Source: Bacteroidia bacterium
Lineage (GTDB): Bacteria > Bacteroidota > Bacteroidia > UKL13-3
Length of the DNA: 62,648 nucleotides
Direction of reading: 5' to 3'
Assembly (NCBI GenBank): GCA_014376805.1
Contig: JACMQU010000014.1
Coordinates: 1 to 62,648 of the forward strand
The position numbers and the translations under genes are program-made. The notes under the pieces are model-generated. The model made no database searches and was not told where the DNA came from. It was given only the letters and a program-made list of their open reading frames with translations. Positions 9,208 through 17,297 of the stretch are shown piece after piece. Every line of letters starts with the position of its first letter. Within the stretch, counting starts at the first letter, position 1.

Positions 9208-11892
9208 ATGAAAAATTATAAGATAAATAGTCATATCCTGTTGTTGAGTCTGGGATGTATGTTATTATTACGTTGGCAGCCCGCCAATGCTCAAGTAGCG
9301 AAGGCAATGAAGTATGCGTGGTTCTTTGATTATGAACGTGCAGAAAAGTTTCTGACTAACGCTAAAAATGAGCCGAATGACACGATGATTGTTCAGCTTG
9401 CAGAAGTGTTATACCAGCAGGGGAAATATCCACAGGCACTTTATTATTATAAAATAGCAGATAAAAAGGGTGCTATTCAAACGCAACAGGCACGTCGTAA
9501 TTATGTGTTTGCTTCCACCATGATGAGGGAAAAATCTCCTTATTACAAAAAATCGAATTATTTTAAGAGTAATTATTTCTTATATACGGTAATAGATACT
9601 TTTGCCGGCAATTCTACCAATGAGGATATTTCCTCTTTTTACTGGAATGAAATGTTGTTTGTTACAACTTCCAGAAGAACTATAAGCAATGAAAAAGCTT
9701 TCCATGCTGTATATACAAAAATGCCCTTTCTGGATGTATATCCTTTTACTGAAAAAGGTAAACAGTTACGTTATCCATCTTATTTACCCAAGACTATAAA
9801 TACGGCAGCCAATGATGGTCCAATTGCTATATCAGCAGATACCAATTTAATTGTACTCACCCGCAATTATTCAAAAGCTAATTCTAAAGATGTACAAAAT
9901 TTGTATCTGACTTATTACTTACGGGATAGTAAAAAGAAGTGGAGCAAAGCCCTTTCCTTTAATTTTATTAAGCCAGGTTTTTCGGCCCAGCATCCGTTTT
10001 ATAATGAGGCTGAAAAGCTTTTGTATTTCTCTTCTGATATGCCTGGTGGTTCTGGTGGTTATGATCTGTATAAAACCCGTTGGAATGGAACCCAATGGAC
10101 TCCTCCTGTTAACCTGGGTCCAGAAGTTAATTCAGAATTTGACGAAGTGTTTCCAGCCTTTTCCCCCGATGGTGAACTATTATATGCGTCTAATCACATT
10201 GAGACAACAGGAGGCCTGGATATTGTATTGTTTAGTAATAACACCAGATATTTACTAAATGAACCATTTAATACAATATACGATGATTTTGGGCTCATTT
10301 TTAAATCACAGAAAGAAGGTTATTTTTCTTCCAACAGATTCAGTAATAAATTTGATGATAATATCTACCATTTCACGCTGAGTGAACCCGAAAAGCAAAC
10401 TATGTATGTAAAGGCTTACGATGCTGAATCCGGGGTTGAAATGGATCAGGTGAGTGTTGTGGTGGCAAGTACTGATGGTTCTTACTTAAGAGAAGTTATC
10501 ACTAAAACAGGGGGAGATAATATTGGAATATCCGATACTGCTGATGCAAGAAAAGTCATGCATTTTTCTGCCACTAAAGCCGGATACCTTAATTATGATG
10601 TTATCAATAATGAATATTTCATAAAAGAGGGAAAACTGGTAAAGGAAATATTTCTGCAAAAAAGTCCAATTTATGCGGCTGACGATTATTTTGTAATTGA
10701 AAACAATAATCGGAGCAGTAAGTTTCCAGGCTTACTTGCCAATGATTCATTGCTTGGCTCAGCAGTGCAGGAAAATGATGTTCACTTACACTTACTAAAT
10801 AACCCACTGGAAGGATTTATGAAAGTGGATATGGAAGATGGCAAAGTTAAAATCGCATCGGGGGCAAGCCCTGGTAAGTATAATTTTAACTATGCTATAT
10901 GTAGCCAAAAATCGCCCGGATTATGTGATACGGCGGAAGTAGTTATTATTGTGAGAGCCATCTTTGACGAGGAGAAAAGAGCAGCTAACGTTGCCAGTGA
11001 TATTGATCTTGATGAACCTGAAGTGCGTGTAATAAATGATACAGGATTTACCACTGTTAATGGGGGTTACATTATGAATGTACGAAATAACGACAGGGTA
11101 AAAGGACGGAAAGCTTCTCCTTTAAACTCGGTGATCAGAAATGAAAGAAGTGATCATCCGGATCTCACACTTAACCGTAGAACAGGGGCAGTAACCTTGA
11201 AAAAAGGAGTGCCTTCAGGTACCTATCACCTATATTACGACTTGAATCCCAGAGGCGACAAAGGTAAAATGGAACAAGCTACTGTTACCATAGTGGTAAG
11301 AAATCGTGATCAGATACCAGCAAAGGGCTCAATGGGAGATATGCAGGTAAAATCGGATGAGAATGCGCTTTATTTCCATAATGATGAACCCAATGGATTT
11401 CAAATATTCAGACCTGCATTCACCTATCAGAATTCATATGAATCATACCTGAAACAAAGAAATGCTTTTTATGAAAAATCTGCCGATAGCAAACCAAGTC
11501 TTGATTCCTTTTTTGTTAAGCATGTTGAAGCAGGATACGATGAAGTAAATACGGCTTTGGAGCTGATCCAAAGCAGGCTGAACCAAGGTGTGCAGGTGGA
11601 GATATTAGTAACTGCCTATTGCAGCCCTATAGCCACTGCAGCATATAATAATAAACTTTCAAACCGTAGGTTGTTATCGGTTATCAGGTATTTGAAAAAA
11701 TGGAATGAAGGTGCTTTATGGGATGCTATAGAAAGTAACCGTATCATTTTTTGGGAACATGCTGTGGGTGATCTCGAAGCTTCCAAGGATATTTCATATG
11801 ATTACAATAAGCTTAATGAATCTGTTTTTGGAATTAAAGCTTCTCTTGAAAGAAGGGTAAATCTGACGGTTAAAATTATGGGGGCGAATTAG
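9208..11892 (+). CDS. TPR/PD40/OmpA-like cell-envelope protein carrying two adhesin-type repeat domains
   Basis: An 894-residue exported protein with a signal peptide cleaved after about residue 28 (NAQ). TPR-like helices lie at about 35-90 (a QGKYPQALYYYKIA-type helix). PD40/WD40-type beta-propeller motifs follow around 265-345 (LLYFSSDMPGG, GGYDLY, FSPDGELLYAS). Two Ig-like units at about 486-582 and 605-700 match the adhesin's repeat in length, NDS/NND turn and TG-x-V strand. The C-terminus (about 795-894) looks like an OmpA peptidoglycan-binding domain: NNKLSNRR is kept, but the usual TD-x-x-G loop is replaced, so binding may be altered. Proteins of this plan (SprE/PorE-like, OmpA/PD40) are periplasmic partners of type IX surface proteins. 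Third gene of the cassette, 50 bp after porP/sprF. Confidence 0.82.
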   Translation: MKNYKINSHILLLSLGCMLLLRWQPANAQVAKAMKYAWFFDYERAEKFLTNAKNEPNDTMIVQLAEVLYQQGKYPQALYYYKIADKKGAIQTQQARRNYVFASTMMREKSPYYKKSNYFKSNYFLYTVIDTFAGNSTNEDISSFYWNEMLFVTTSRRTISNEKAFHAVYTKMPFLDVYPFTEKGKQLRYPSYLPKTINTAANDGPIAISADTNLIVLTRNYSKANSKDVQNLYLTYYLRDSKKKWSKALSFNFIKPGFSAQHPFYNEAEKLLYFSSDMPGGSGGYDLYKTRWNGTQWTPPVNLGPEVNSEFDEVFPAFSPDGELLYASNHIETTGGLDIVLFSNNTRYLLNEPFNTIYDDFGLIFKSQKEGYFSSNRFSNKFDDNIYHFTLSEPEKQTMYVKAYDAESGVEMDQVSVVVASTDGSYLREVITKTGGDNIGISDTADARKVMHFSATKAGYLNYDVINNEYFIKEGKLVKEIFLQKSPIYAADDYFVIENNNRSSKFPGLLANDSLLGSAVQENDVHLHLLNNPLEGFMKVDMEDGKVKIASGASPGKYNFNYAICSQKSPGLCDTAEVVIIVRAIFDEEKRAANVASDIDLDEPEVRVINDTGFTTVNGGYIMNVRNNDRVKGRKASPLNSVIRNERSDHPDLTLNRRTGAVTLKKGVPSGTYHLYYDLNPRGDKGKMEQATVTIVVRNRDQIPAKGSMGDMQVKSDENALYFHNDEPNGFQIFRPAFTYQNSYESYLKQRNAFYEKSADSKPSLDSFFVKHVEAGYDEVNTALELIQSRLNQGVQVEILVTAYCSPIATAAYNNKLSNRRLLSVIRYLKKWNEGALWDAIESNRIIFWEHAVGDLEASKDISYDYNKLNESVFGIKASLERRVNLTVKIMGAN

Positions 11893-12666
11893 ATATTTTA
11901 TGTATATTAAAAAAGAGTAGCCCAAAAGGAAATCAATGTTGTCAATTACAAAATGTGTTTGTCGCACATACCATAGCGGTTCAGACAAAACATTTTACTG
12001 CTCACACCAACATTTAATATTAGGCACACCCAACATATCGAACTCTTTTAATCCCATTAACAGATTATCCGGAGGTTTAAAATCCCAATCGGTTTTTTTA
12101 ACTTTTACGAGTCATTTTTTAGCATGCCTTTTAAAATAAGCAACTACCTCCGACAAAAAAATCGGCTTAGGTTGTTTTTTTGTCAACCGATTTTTTGCGT
12201 TTAATTATTAAATAATACTTCTTCGATAAAGTTCCTGGCGTTTACTGTTTACTTCAAGGTTGTTTTATGAATTTATATGGCAAATTACATCCTGTATAAT
12301 TTGCTCGCCTATTTTATCTCCTTAAAACAATTTGAGATTGCAAATGTTTCAAAATTAAATAATCAACTTTAAACTTGAAAAAAATTAATTGATTTTGAAT
12401 GGATATTAATGAATATTGTTCACTGGTAAGAGTCAGTATTTAAGAAATAACGGGCCTGTAAGCAACTTTTTATAAGGCTGATTTTTGTTGTGAACTAAAG
12501 TTTTACAATTCTTGTTTTGATTTTTGTTTTTGAAAAATGTTTAACACGAAACCCTTATAACAGTTTGCAAACTTAACTATGTAAGTTTTTGTTACCAGAA
12601 ATAATTTCTTAAGGTCAAATGTTTTTTTTATTTTTTTAAATACAACCACCACATTTTAACGTACGT
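11893..12666. other. 774-bp intergenic region between the surface cassette and the lipid cluster
   Basis: AT rich; no convincing gene. It contains the nested inverted repeats at 12152-12196. A 67-codon frame at 11936-12139 has no recognisable features and atypical composition. The last 200 bp, rich in T runs, should hold the promoter of the DUF1475 gene, but no clean TTTG/TAnnTTTG pair is seen. Confidence 0.5.
12152..12196 (+). terminator. Candidate terminator: two overlapping, mutually exclusive hairpins
   Basis: Two perfect 10-bp inverted repeats share bases. GACAAAAAAA (12152-12161) pairs with TTTTTTTGTC (12175-12184), and AAAAAATCGG (12156-12165) pairs with CCGATTTTTT (12187-12196). A third short option pairs GGTTG with CAACC. 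The second hairpin ends in a T run and could terminate transcription from the surface cassette about 260 bp upstream. Since both cannot form fully at once, a switch is conceivable but unproven. Confidence 0.5.
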
Positions 12667-13005
12667 ATGTTTATGATCAATTTTTTGAAAGTGCTTTTTA
12701 GTATTGTTTTTGTTTTTATGTGTTATGAGGTAATTGATACTTCATTTCATAGTAACCTGTTTACAGAGTGGGATTTTTTAGGCGGCATACCGTGGATGCG
12801 GGCAACCTTATGGGATTTTTATGCGAATGTACTTGCTATATTTTGCTGGGTTTGTTATAAAGAGAAAAGTTTCGCACTCAGGATTCTATGGCTTATACTT
12901 TTGATTACACTGGGAAGCATTGCTACTTCCTTATATATTCTCATTGGGCTATTTACCCTTAAGCCCGGTGAAACAATTAAAGACCTGCTAATAAAACAAT
13001 CATGA
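12667..13005 (+). CDS. DUF1475 family small membrane protein
   Basis: A 112-residue integral membrane protein of unknown function. It reads as three hydrophobic segments (about 4-18, 43-62, 70-94) with the family-like GGIPWMRATLWDFY segment in the first loop; I recognise this as DUF1475. Its stop overlaps the start of the DUF1295 gene (ATGA, 13002-13005), so the two are translationally coupled. In many bacteria such small membrane proteins occur beside DUF1295, cyclopropane-synthase-like and amine-oxidase-like genes, as here, which suggests a role in membrane lipid modification (inference). ATG start at 12667; a second ATG at 12673 is equally possible. Confidence 0.75.
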   Translation: MFMINFLKVLFSIVFVFMCYEVIDTSFHSNLFTEWDFLGGIPWMRATLWDFYANVLAIFCWVCYKEKSFALRILWLILLITLGSIATSLYILIGLFTLKPGETIKDLLIKQS

Positions 13006-13793
13006 TGGAACCATTAATGTCTGTAATCTTAGTTTCTTTTGCCGCTGTAAGCCTTATAATGGTTATTACGTGGCTTGTTGCATTACAAATCAATAATTTT
13101 AGTATCGTTGATGTGGTATGGTCTTTTAACTTTTTTGTGATCGCAGCTATAATTTGGTTTATGTCTGAGGTTCGTTTGCCACGTCTGGAAATTATTTGTG
13201 CTTTGCTGACACTCTGGAGTGTTCGGCTAACATTGTATCTGGGTATAAGGGTAGGATCACATTTACAGGAAGAAGAAGGTAGATATAAACAGCTCAGAAT
13301 GGAATGGGTTAAAAATCTGAATTCCAAATTTTTCTGGTTTTATCAGATGCAGGCAGTTAGCAATCTTTTTTTATGTATTCCCTTTTTTATCATGGCATTT
13401 AACAATGATAATCAACTTAATTTTCTGGAGTATATTGGTTCATTAATCTGGATCACCGGCATTGTAGGGGAAGCCATAGCTGATTATCAATTACAGCAAT
13501 TCAAAAAAAATAAATGGAATAAAGGTAAAGTCTGTCAAACAGGTTTATGGAATTATTCACGGCATCCAAATTATTTTTTTCAACTTACCATTTGGACAGG
13601 AGTTTTCATTTTTGCACTAAGTTCAAACTGGGGATGGTTAAGTATAGTTTGTCCGCTAAGCATAGGCTGGCTATTATTTAAAGTAACAGGTATACCGCTT
13701 ACCGAACAGCAGTCATTAAGAAGTAAAGGCGATGCCTATAGAAAATACCAGTCTACAACAAGTATTTTTTTTCCAATGCCGAAGAAAAACTAA
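13002..13793 (+). CDS. DUF1295 domain protein (steroid 5-alpha-reductase/isoprenylcysteine methyltransferase-like membrane enzyme)
   Basis: A 263-residue polytopic membrane protein. It begins with hydrophobic helices, carries the family's SIVDVVWS segment near residue 36, and near 180-195 has GLWNYSRHPNYF, the conserved [RS]RHPNYF signature of the DUF1295/steroid reductase C-terminal group. That signature binds a nucleotide or SAM-type cofactor in related enzymes. A G-x-P-x-x-E segment (TGIPLTEQQ) follows. The exact reaction is not known; by context it probably reduces or methylates a lipid in the cytoplasmic membrane. Overlaps the DUF1475 gene by 4 bp; 232 bp separate it from the methyltransferase gene, so that gene may have its own promoter. 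Confidence 0.85.
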   Translation: MMEPLMSVILVSFAAVSLIMVITWLVALQINNFSIVDVVWSFNFFVIAAIIWFMSEVRLPRLEIICALLTLWSVRLTLYLGIRVGSHLQEEEGRYKQLRMEWVKNLNSKFFWFYQMQAVSNLFLCIPFFIMAFNNDNQLNFLEYIGSLIWITGIVGEAIADYQLQQFKKNKWNKGKVCQTGLWNYSRHPNYFFQLTIWTGVFIFALSSNWGWLSIVCPLSIGWLLFKVTGIPLTEQQSLRSKGDAYRKYQSTTSIFFPMPKKN

Positions 13794-14025
13794 TCTCTCT
13801 TGTCAAACCTAAAGTTTAAGACTGAGTAAAATGTATATAATAAGGGAAATTTGAGGCAGAAAATAAATTTAAGGCCTTTAAAACAATTGAAAAGTATAAG
13901 GTAAATTGTTCTAAGAATATAAATATCTAATAATTCAATCAGTTAAACTATTGGTCTTAAATAATTTAAACAACAACAAATTTAAAAAATAGCTACTTTA
14001 AAAATTAATAAATTAAACTTCTTAC

Positions 14026-15072
14026 ATGTGGTATAATACGCTTCTTGAAAAAAATAATGTACCTGATGCTGTAATGCGTGCAGGGATTAGACGTTTGCTG
14101 AAACTACGTTTGCGTGAGGAGGACAAGGGCAGTCCGGAAGCGCAGCAAGCCCATTTGATGTTGTTGATAGAAGAATTGAAATCTTCGCCGATAGCTGTAA
14201 ATACAGGTGCAGCTAATGAGCAGCATTATGAAGTGCCAACTGCATTTTATCAATATTGCCTTGGTAAGCACTTAAAATATAGCTGTGGGTACTGGAAGGA
14301 AGGGATTGTAAATATAGATGATTCTGAACTTGAAATGCTTGAAATTACTTGTGATCGGGCAGCTTTGGAGAATGGTCAGCAGGTTCTTGAACTTGGTTGT
14401 GGATGGGGGTCCTTATCCCTGTTTATGGCTGTAAAATATCCGGCATCTTCTTTTACCGTTGTGTCAAATTCTACCACGCAAAAACAATATATTGATGAAA
14501 TGTCGGCAAAGCGCAGGATCAATAATTTACAGGTAATTACAACAGACATTAATTTGTTTGAACCAACAACCCAATACGATAGAATAGTTTCAGTTGAGAT
14601 GTTTGAGCACATGCGTAACTATGAAAAATTACTAAAGAAAATTTCGCTTGCTTTAAAACCTAATGGAAAACTGTTTGTTCACATTTTTACACATAAAGAA
14701 TATGCCTATAAATTTGAAGTAAAAGATGAATCAGACTGGATGAGTAAATATTTTTTTACAGGTGGGATCATGCCATCTGATGATTTATTGTTTTACTTTA
14801 ATAAGGACATGCGAGTGGAAAAGCACTGGCATATAAGCGGATTACATTATCAAAAAACTTCAGAAGCTTGGTTGAGCAATATGGATGCTAATAAAGAAAA
14901 GATTATGCCCTTGTTTGAAAACACTTATGGTAAGGAAAATGCTTTAAAATGGTGGGTTTACTGGAGAATATTTTATATGTCGTGTGCAGAACTCTGGGGT
15001 TTTAATAATGGCAAAGAATGGATTGTAAGTCATTATTTATTCGGTAAGAACAATCTTCCGATACTTAAATAA
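14026..15072 (+). CDS. Cyclopropane-fatty-acyl-phospholipid synthase-like SAM methyltransferase (short form)
   Basis: A 348-residue SAM-dependent enzyme that lacks the roughly 100-residue N-terminal domain of E. coli Cfa and resembles the short Cfa/coclaurine N-methyltransferase-like branch. The SAM site LELGCGWGS is at about 122-130. Residues matching the Cfa active site are kept: Cys about 87 in YSCGYW, Glu about 194 and the next His in MFEHM, His about 219 in LFVHIFTH, and a Tyr in GLHYQKT. It should therefore be able to transfer a methyl or methylene group to an unsaturated acyl chain. The FAD enzyme follows after 2 bp, so the pair is co-transcribed. Compare the second homologue at 17298, where two of these residues are lost. 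Confidence 0.85.
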   Translation: MWYNTLLEKNNVPDAVMRAGIRRLLKLRLREEDKGSPEAQQAHLMLLIEELKSSPIAVNTGAANEQHYEVPTAFYQYCLGKHLKYSCGYWKEGIVNIDDSELEMLEITCDRAALENGQQVLELGCGWGSLSLFMAVKYPASSFTVVSNSTTQKQYIDEMSAKRRINNLQVITTDINLFEPTTQYDRIVSVEMFEHMRNYEKLLKKISLALKPNGKLFVHIFTHKEYAYKFEVKDESDWMSKYFFTGGIMPSDDLLFYFNKDMRVEKHWHISGLHYQKTSEAWLSNMDANKEKIMPLFENTYGKENALKWWVYWRIFYMSCAELWGFNNGKEWIVSHYLFGKNNLPILK

Positions 15073-15074
15073 TC

Positions 15075-16325
15075 ATGAAAAAAATAGCCATTATAGGAAC
15101 AGGTATTGCAGGTATGGGTTGTGCCCATTTTTTACACAAAAAATACGACCTTACCATATTTGAACAGAATAAATACATTGGCGGTCATACACATACGGTG
15201 AGTGTTGCTGAAGGAAATAAACAAGTTCACATGGATACTGGTTTTATGGTATTCAATTACCAGACTTATCCGGAGTTATGTAAATTATTTGAAGCAATAA
15301 AAGCACCTGTAAAAAAAACTACAATGTCCTTTAGTGTTCAGCATGTGCCCACCGGATTAGAGTATTGCGGATCGGGAATTAATGGTTTGTTTGCACAACG
15401 TAAAAACATTTTTAACAGGAAATATATTCATATGCTTATGGAGATTTCCCGGTTTAATAAAACCAGCCTTGCTATACTTGATAACCCTGCTTATAACAAA
15501 CATACCTTAGGAGAATACATCAAAGAATTTAATTTTAGTGACGATATGCTATGGAAATACCTGGTACCAATGAGCTCTGCAGTATGGAGTACGCCTATGG
15601 AGCTGATGCTTGAGTTTCCGGCAGTGTCTTTGATCAGGTTTTTTAAGAACCATGGATTTTTAGGACTTAATACCCAACACCAATGGTATACTTTAGAGAA
15701 TGGAAGTGAATCGTATAAAAAGCTGCTGATAGCGCCTTTTAAAGAAAAAATTCAAGTTAATAACGGTATTAAGGAAGTTTGGAATGAAAAGGGTAAAGTA
15801 GTATTAAAGAGTGCTGACGGTCGGACACATACTTTTGATAAAGTGATTATGGCAGGTCATGCAGATCAAAGTCTTAAAGCACTTAGAAATCCAAGTTCAG
15901 ATCAGTTACGTACATTAAGTAAATTCAGATATCAGTATAACAGTGCAACGGTACATACCGATGAAAATATAATGCCCCGTAAACGAAGCGTTTGGAGTAG
16001 TTGGAATTACAGGATAGAAGAACATGAAGGAAAGCAGGTACCAACTACCATTTACTGGATGAATAGCCTGCAAGGGGTGTCTGAAAAGAAAAATTATTTT
16101 GTTTCTATTAATGCAGTTGCGGAAAGCATTGATCCTTCTAAAATAATACGTGTTATTGATTATCATCATCCGTTGTTTGATTTACCGGCCATGGAGGCGC
16201 AAGCGGAACTGCCTTCTTTAAATGAAGGCGGTCCTGTGTATTTCTGTGGGAGTTATTTTAAGTATGGGTTTCATGAAGATGCTTTTGCAAGTGCAGTTAA
16301 TTTAAGTGCTGCACTGCTAAAGTAG
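15075..16325 (+). CDS. FAD-dependent amine-oxidase-like oxidoreductase of the lipid cluster
   Basis: A 416-residue flavoprotein with an N-terminal Rossmann motif GTGIAGMG (about 8-15), then the amine-oxidase-type IGGHTHTV stretch near residue 38 that contacts FAD. The C-terminal end (CGSYFKYGFHEDAF, about 393-406) matches the family's G-x-x-x-G-FHE-[DG] end motif. Members next to cyclopropane-synthase homologues are thought to oxidise or desaturate modified acyl chains; related gene sets are linked to furan or 10-methyl fatty acids in Rhodobacter and actinobacteria. The exact product here is unknown. Starts 2 bp after the methyltransferase; 172 bp of repeat-bearing DNA follow before the DUF1365 gene. 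Confidence 0.85.
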   Translation: MKKIAIIGTGIAGMGCAHFLHKKYDLTIFEQNKYIGGHTHTVSVAEGNKQVHMDTGFMVFNYQTYPELCKLFEAIKAPVKKTTMSFSVQHVPTGLEYCGSGINGLFAQRKNIFNRKYIHMLMEISRFNKTSLAILDNPAYNKHTLGEYIKEFNFSDDMLWKYLVPMSSAVWSTPMELMLEFPAVSLIRFFKNHGFLGLNTQHQWYTLENGSESYKKLLIAPFKEKIQVNNGIKEVWNEKGKVVLKSADGRTHTFDKVIMAGHADQSLKALRNPSSDQLRTLSKFRYQYNSATVHTDENIMPRKRSVWSSWNYRIEEHEGKQVPTTIYWMNSLQGVSEKKNYFVSINAVAESIDPSKIIRVIDYHHPLFDLPAMEAQAELPSLNEGGPVYFCGSYFKYGFHEDAFASAVNLSAALLK

Positions 16326-16497
16326 TGGCTTGAAACAGGAGCAAAAAGTTGCAAAAATGTAATAAGAAAAATGTAAAGAAGCTGCAACGTCTAAACCAAA
16401 AAATAAAGCATTGCAACATTGAAAAAAAACAGGTAAAATCAAATTGTATAGTTATGCAATAAGTATGTTGTATTGAAATGTATCAAAAGAAAAATAA
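16326..16497. repeat. Intra-operon spacer with tandem AAAAATGTAA repeats and GCAAC boxes
   Basis: AAAAATGTAA occurs at 16353-16362 and again at 16367-16376, exactly 14 bp apart. TTGCAA/TGCAAC words flank it (around 16349, 16382 and 16413). Such clustering in an otherwise tightly packed operon looks like a regulator binding site or a second promoter for the last two genes. No regulator gene lies nearby. Confidence 0.4.
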
Positions 16498-17292
16498 ATG
16501 AATAGTTGTATTTATAAAGCGCGAGTAATGCATCATAGACTGGAACCTTTTAAAAGGTCGTTTCACTATGATGTTTTTATGTTTTATATTGATCTTGATG
16601 AACTGGAAATATTAACCAAAAAGCTATTTTTTTTTAGCAGGAATGCTTTTAATCTTTTCAGCTTTAAAGATAGTGAACACTTGCAATTGCCTAAGGATAA
16701 TCCTGACAAAAAAAAGCCTGTAAAAGCTCACCTTTTAACTTATCTTACTGAGCAGGGTATGGATACAAGCGACATGAGAATTATGTTGCTTACCAATCTT
16801 AATACGCTGGGATATAATTTTAATCCTGTTTCTTTTTATTACTGTTTTAATGAGCAACGTGAACCACTTTGTTGTGTGGCCGAGATAGGAAATACATTTG
16901 GTGAACAGAAACCTTTTTATATGAACCGTTCGCAATTCAGAAATGAGCGCTTTAAACAGCAGGCAACCAAAAACTTTTATGTATCACCGTTTATAGATCA
17001 TGATACAGATTTTGATTTTAATTTGGGTGTACCTGGAGATAAATTATCGATTAAAATTGATGATTATAAAAATGGGAAACGTTTTTTTATAAGCATGGTT
17101 AAGGGTGTAAGAAGAAAACTTAATAACCGCAATATGCTTCTATATGCCTTACGTTTTCCATTGATTCCATTACAAATTATTACGCTTATACACTGGCATG
17201 CGCTGGTGCTTTGGATTAAAGGCCTGCCCTTTCACCGCAAGTCTGATTTCCCGGAACTTCAGCAAAACGTTTTTAAAAAATTCAACGATTAA
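16498..17292 (+). CDS. DUF1365 domain protein
   Basis: A 264-residue protein of the DUF1365 family. It opens with the family's SCIYKARVMHHRL-type segment, in which metal-like H and R residues are conserved. The middle segment LNTLGYNFNPVSFYYCF (about 101-117) is the most conserved DUF1365 block. The C-terminal fifth (about 222-245) is hydrophobic and could sit at the membrane. DUF1365 has no settled activity; across bacteria it occurs almost always beside an amine-oxidase-like FAD enzyme and a cyclopropane-synthase homologue, as here, which ties it to fatty-acid modification. Five bp separate it from the next gene. Confidence 0.87.
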   Translation: MNSCIYKARVMHHRLEPFKRSFHYDVFMFYIDLDELEILTKKLFFFSRNAFNLFSFKDSEHLQLPKDNPDKKKPVKAHLLTYLTEQGMDTSDMRIMLLTNLNTLGYNFNPVSFYYCFNEQREPLCCVAEIGNTFGEQKPFYMNRSQFRNERFKQQATKNFYVSPFIDHDTDFDFNLGVPGDKLSIKIDDYKNGKRFFISMVKGVRRKLNNRNMLLYALRFPLIPLQIITLIHWHALVLWIKGLPFHRKSDFPELQQNVFKKFND

Positions 17293-17297
17293 ATATT

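Noticed and set aside
11936..12139. 67-codon frame after the OmpA-like gene
   Set aside because: No signal, domain or neighbours to support it; it lies in AT-rich intergenic DNA and overlaps hairpin-flanking sequence.
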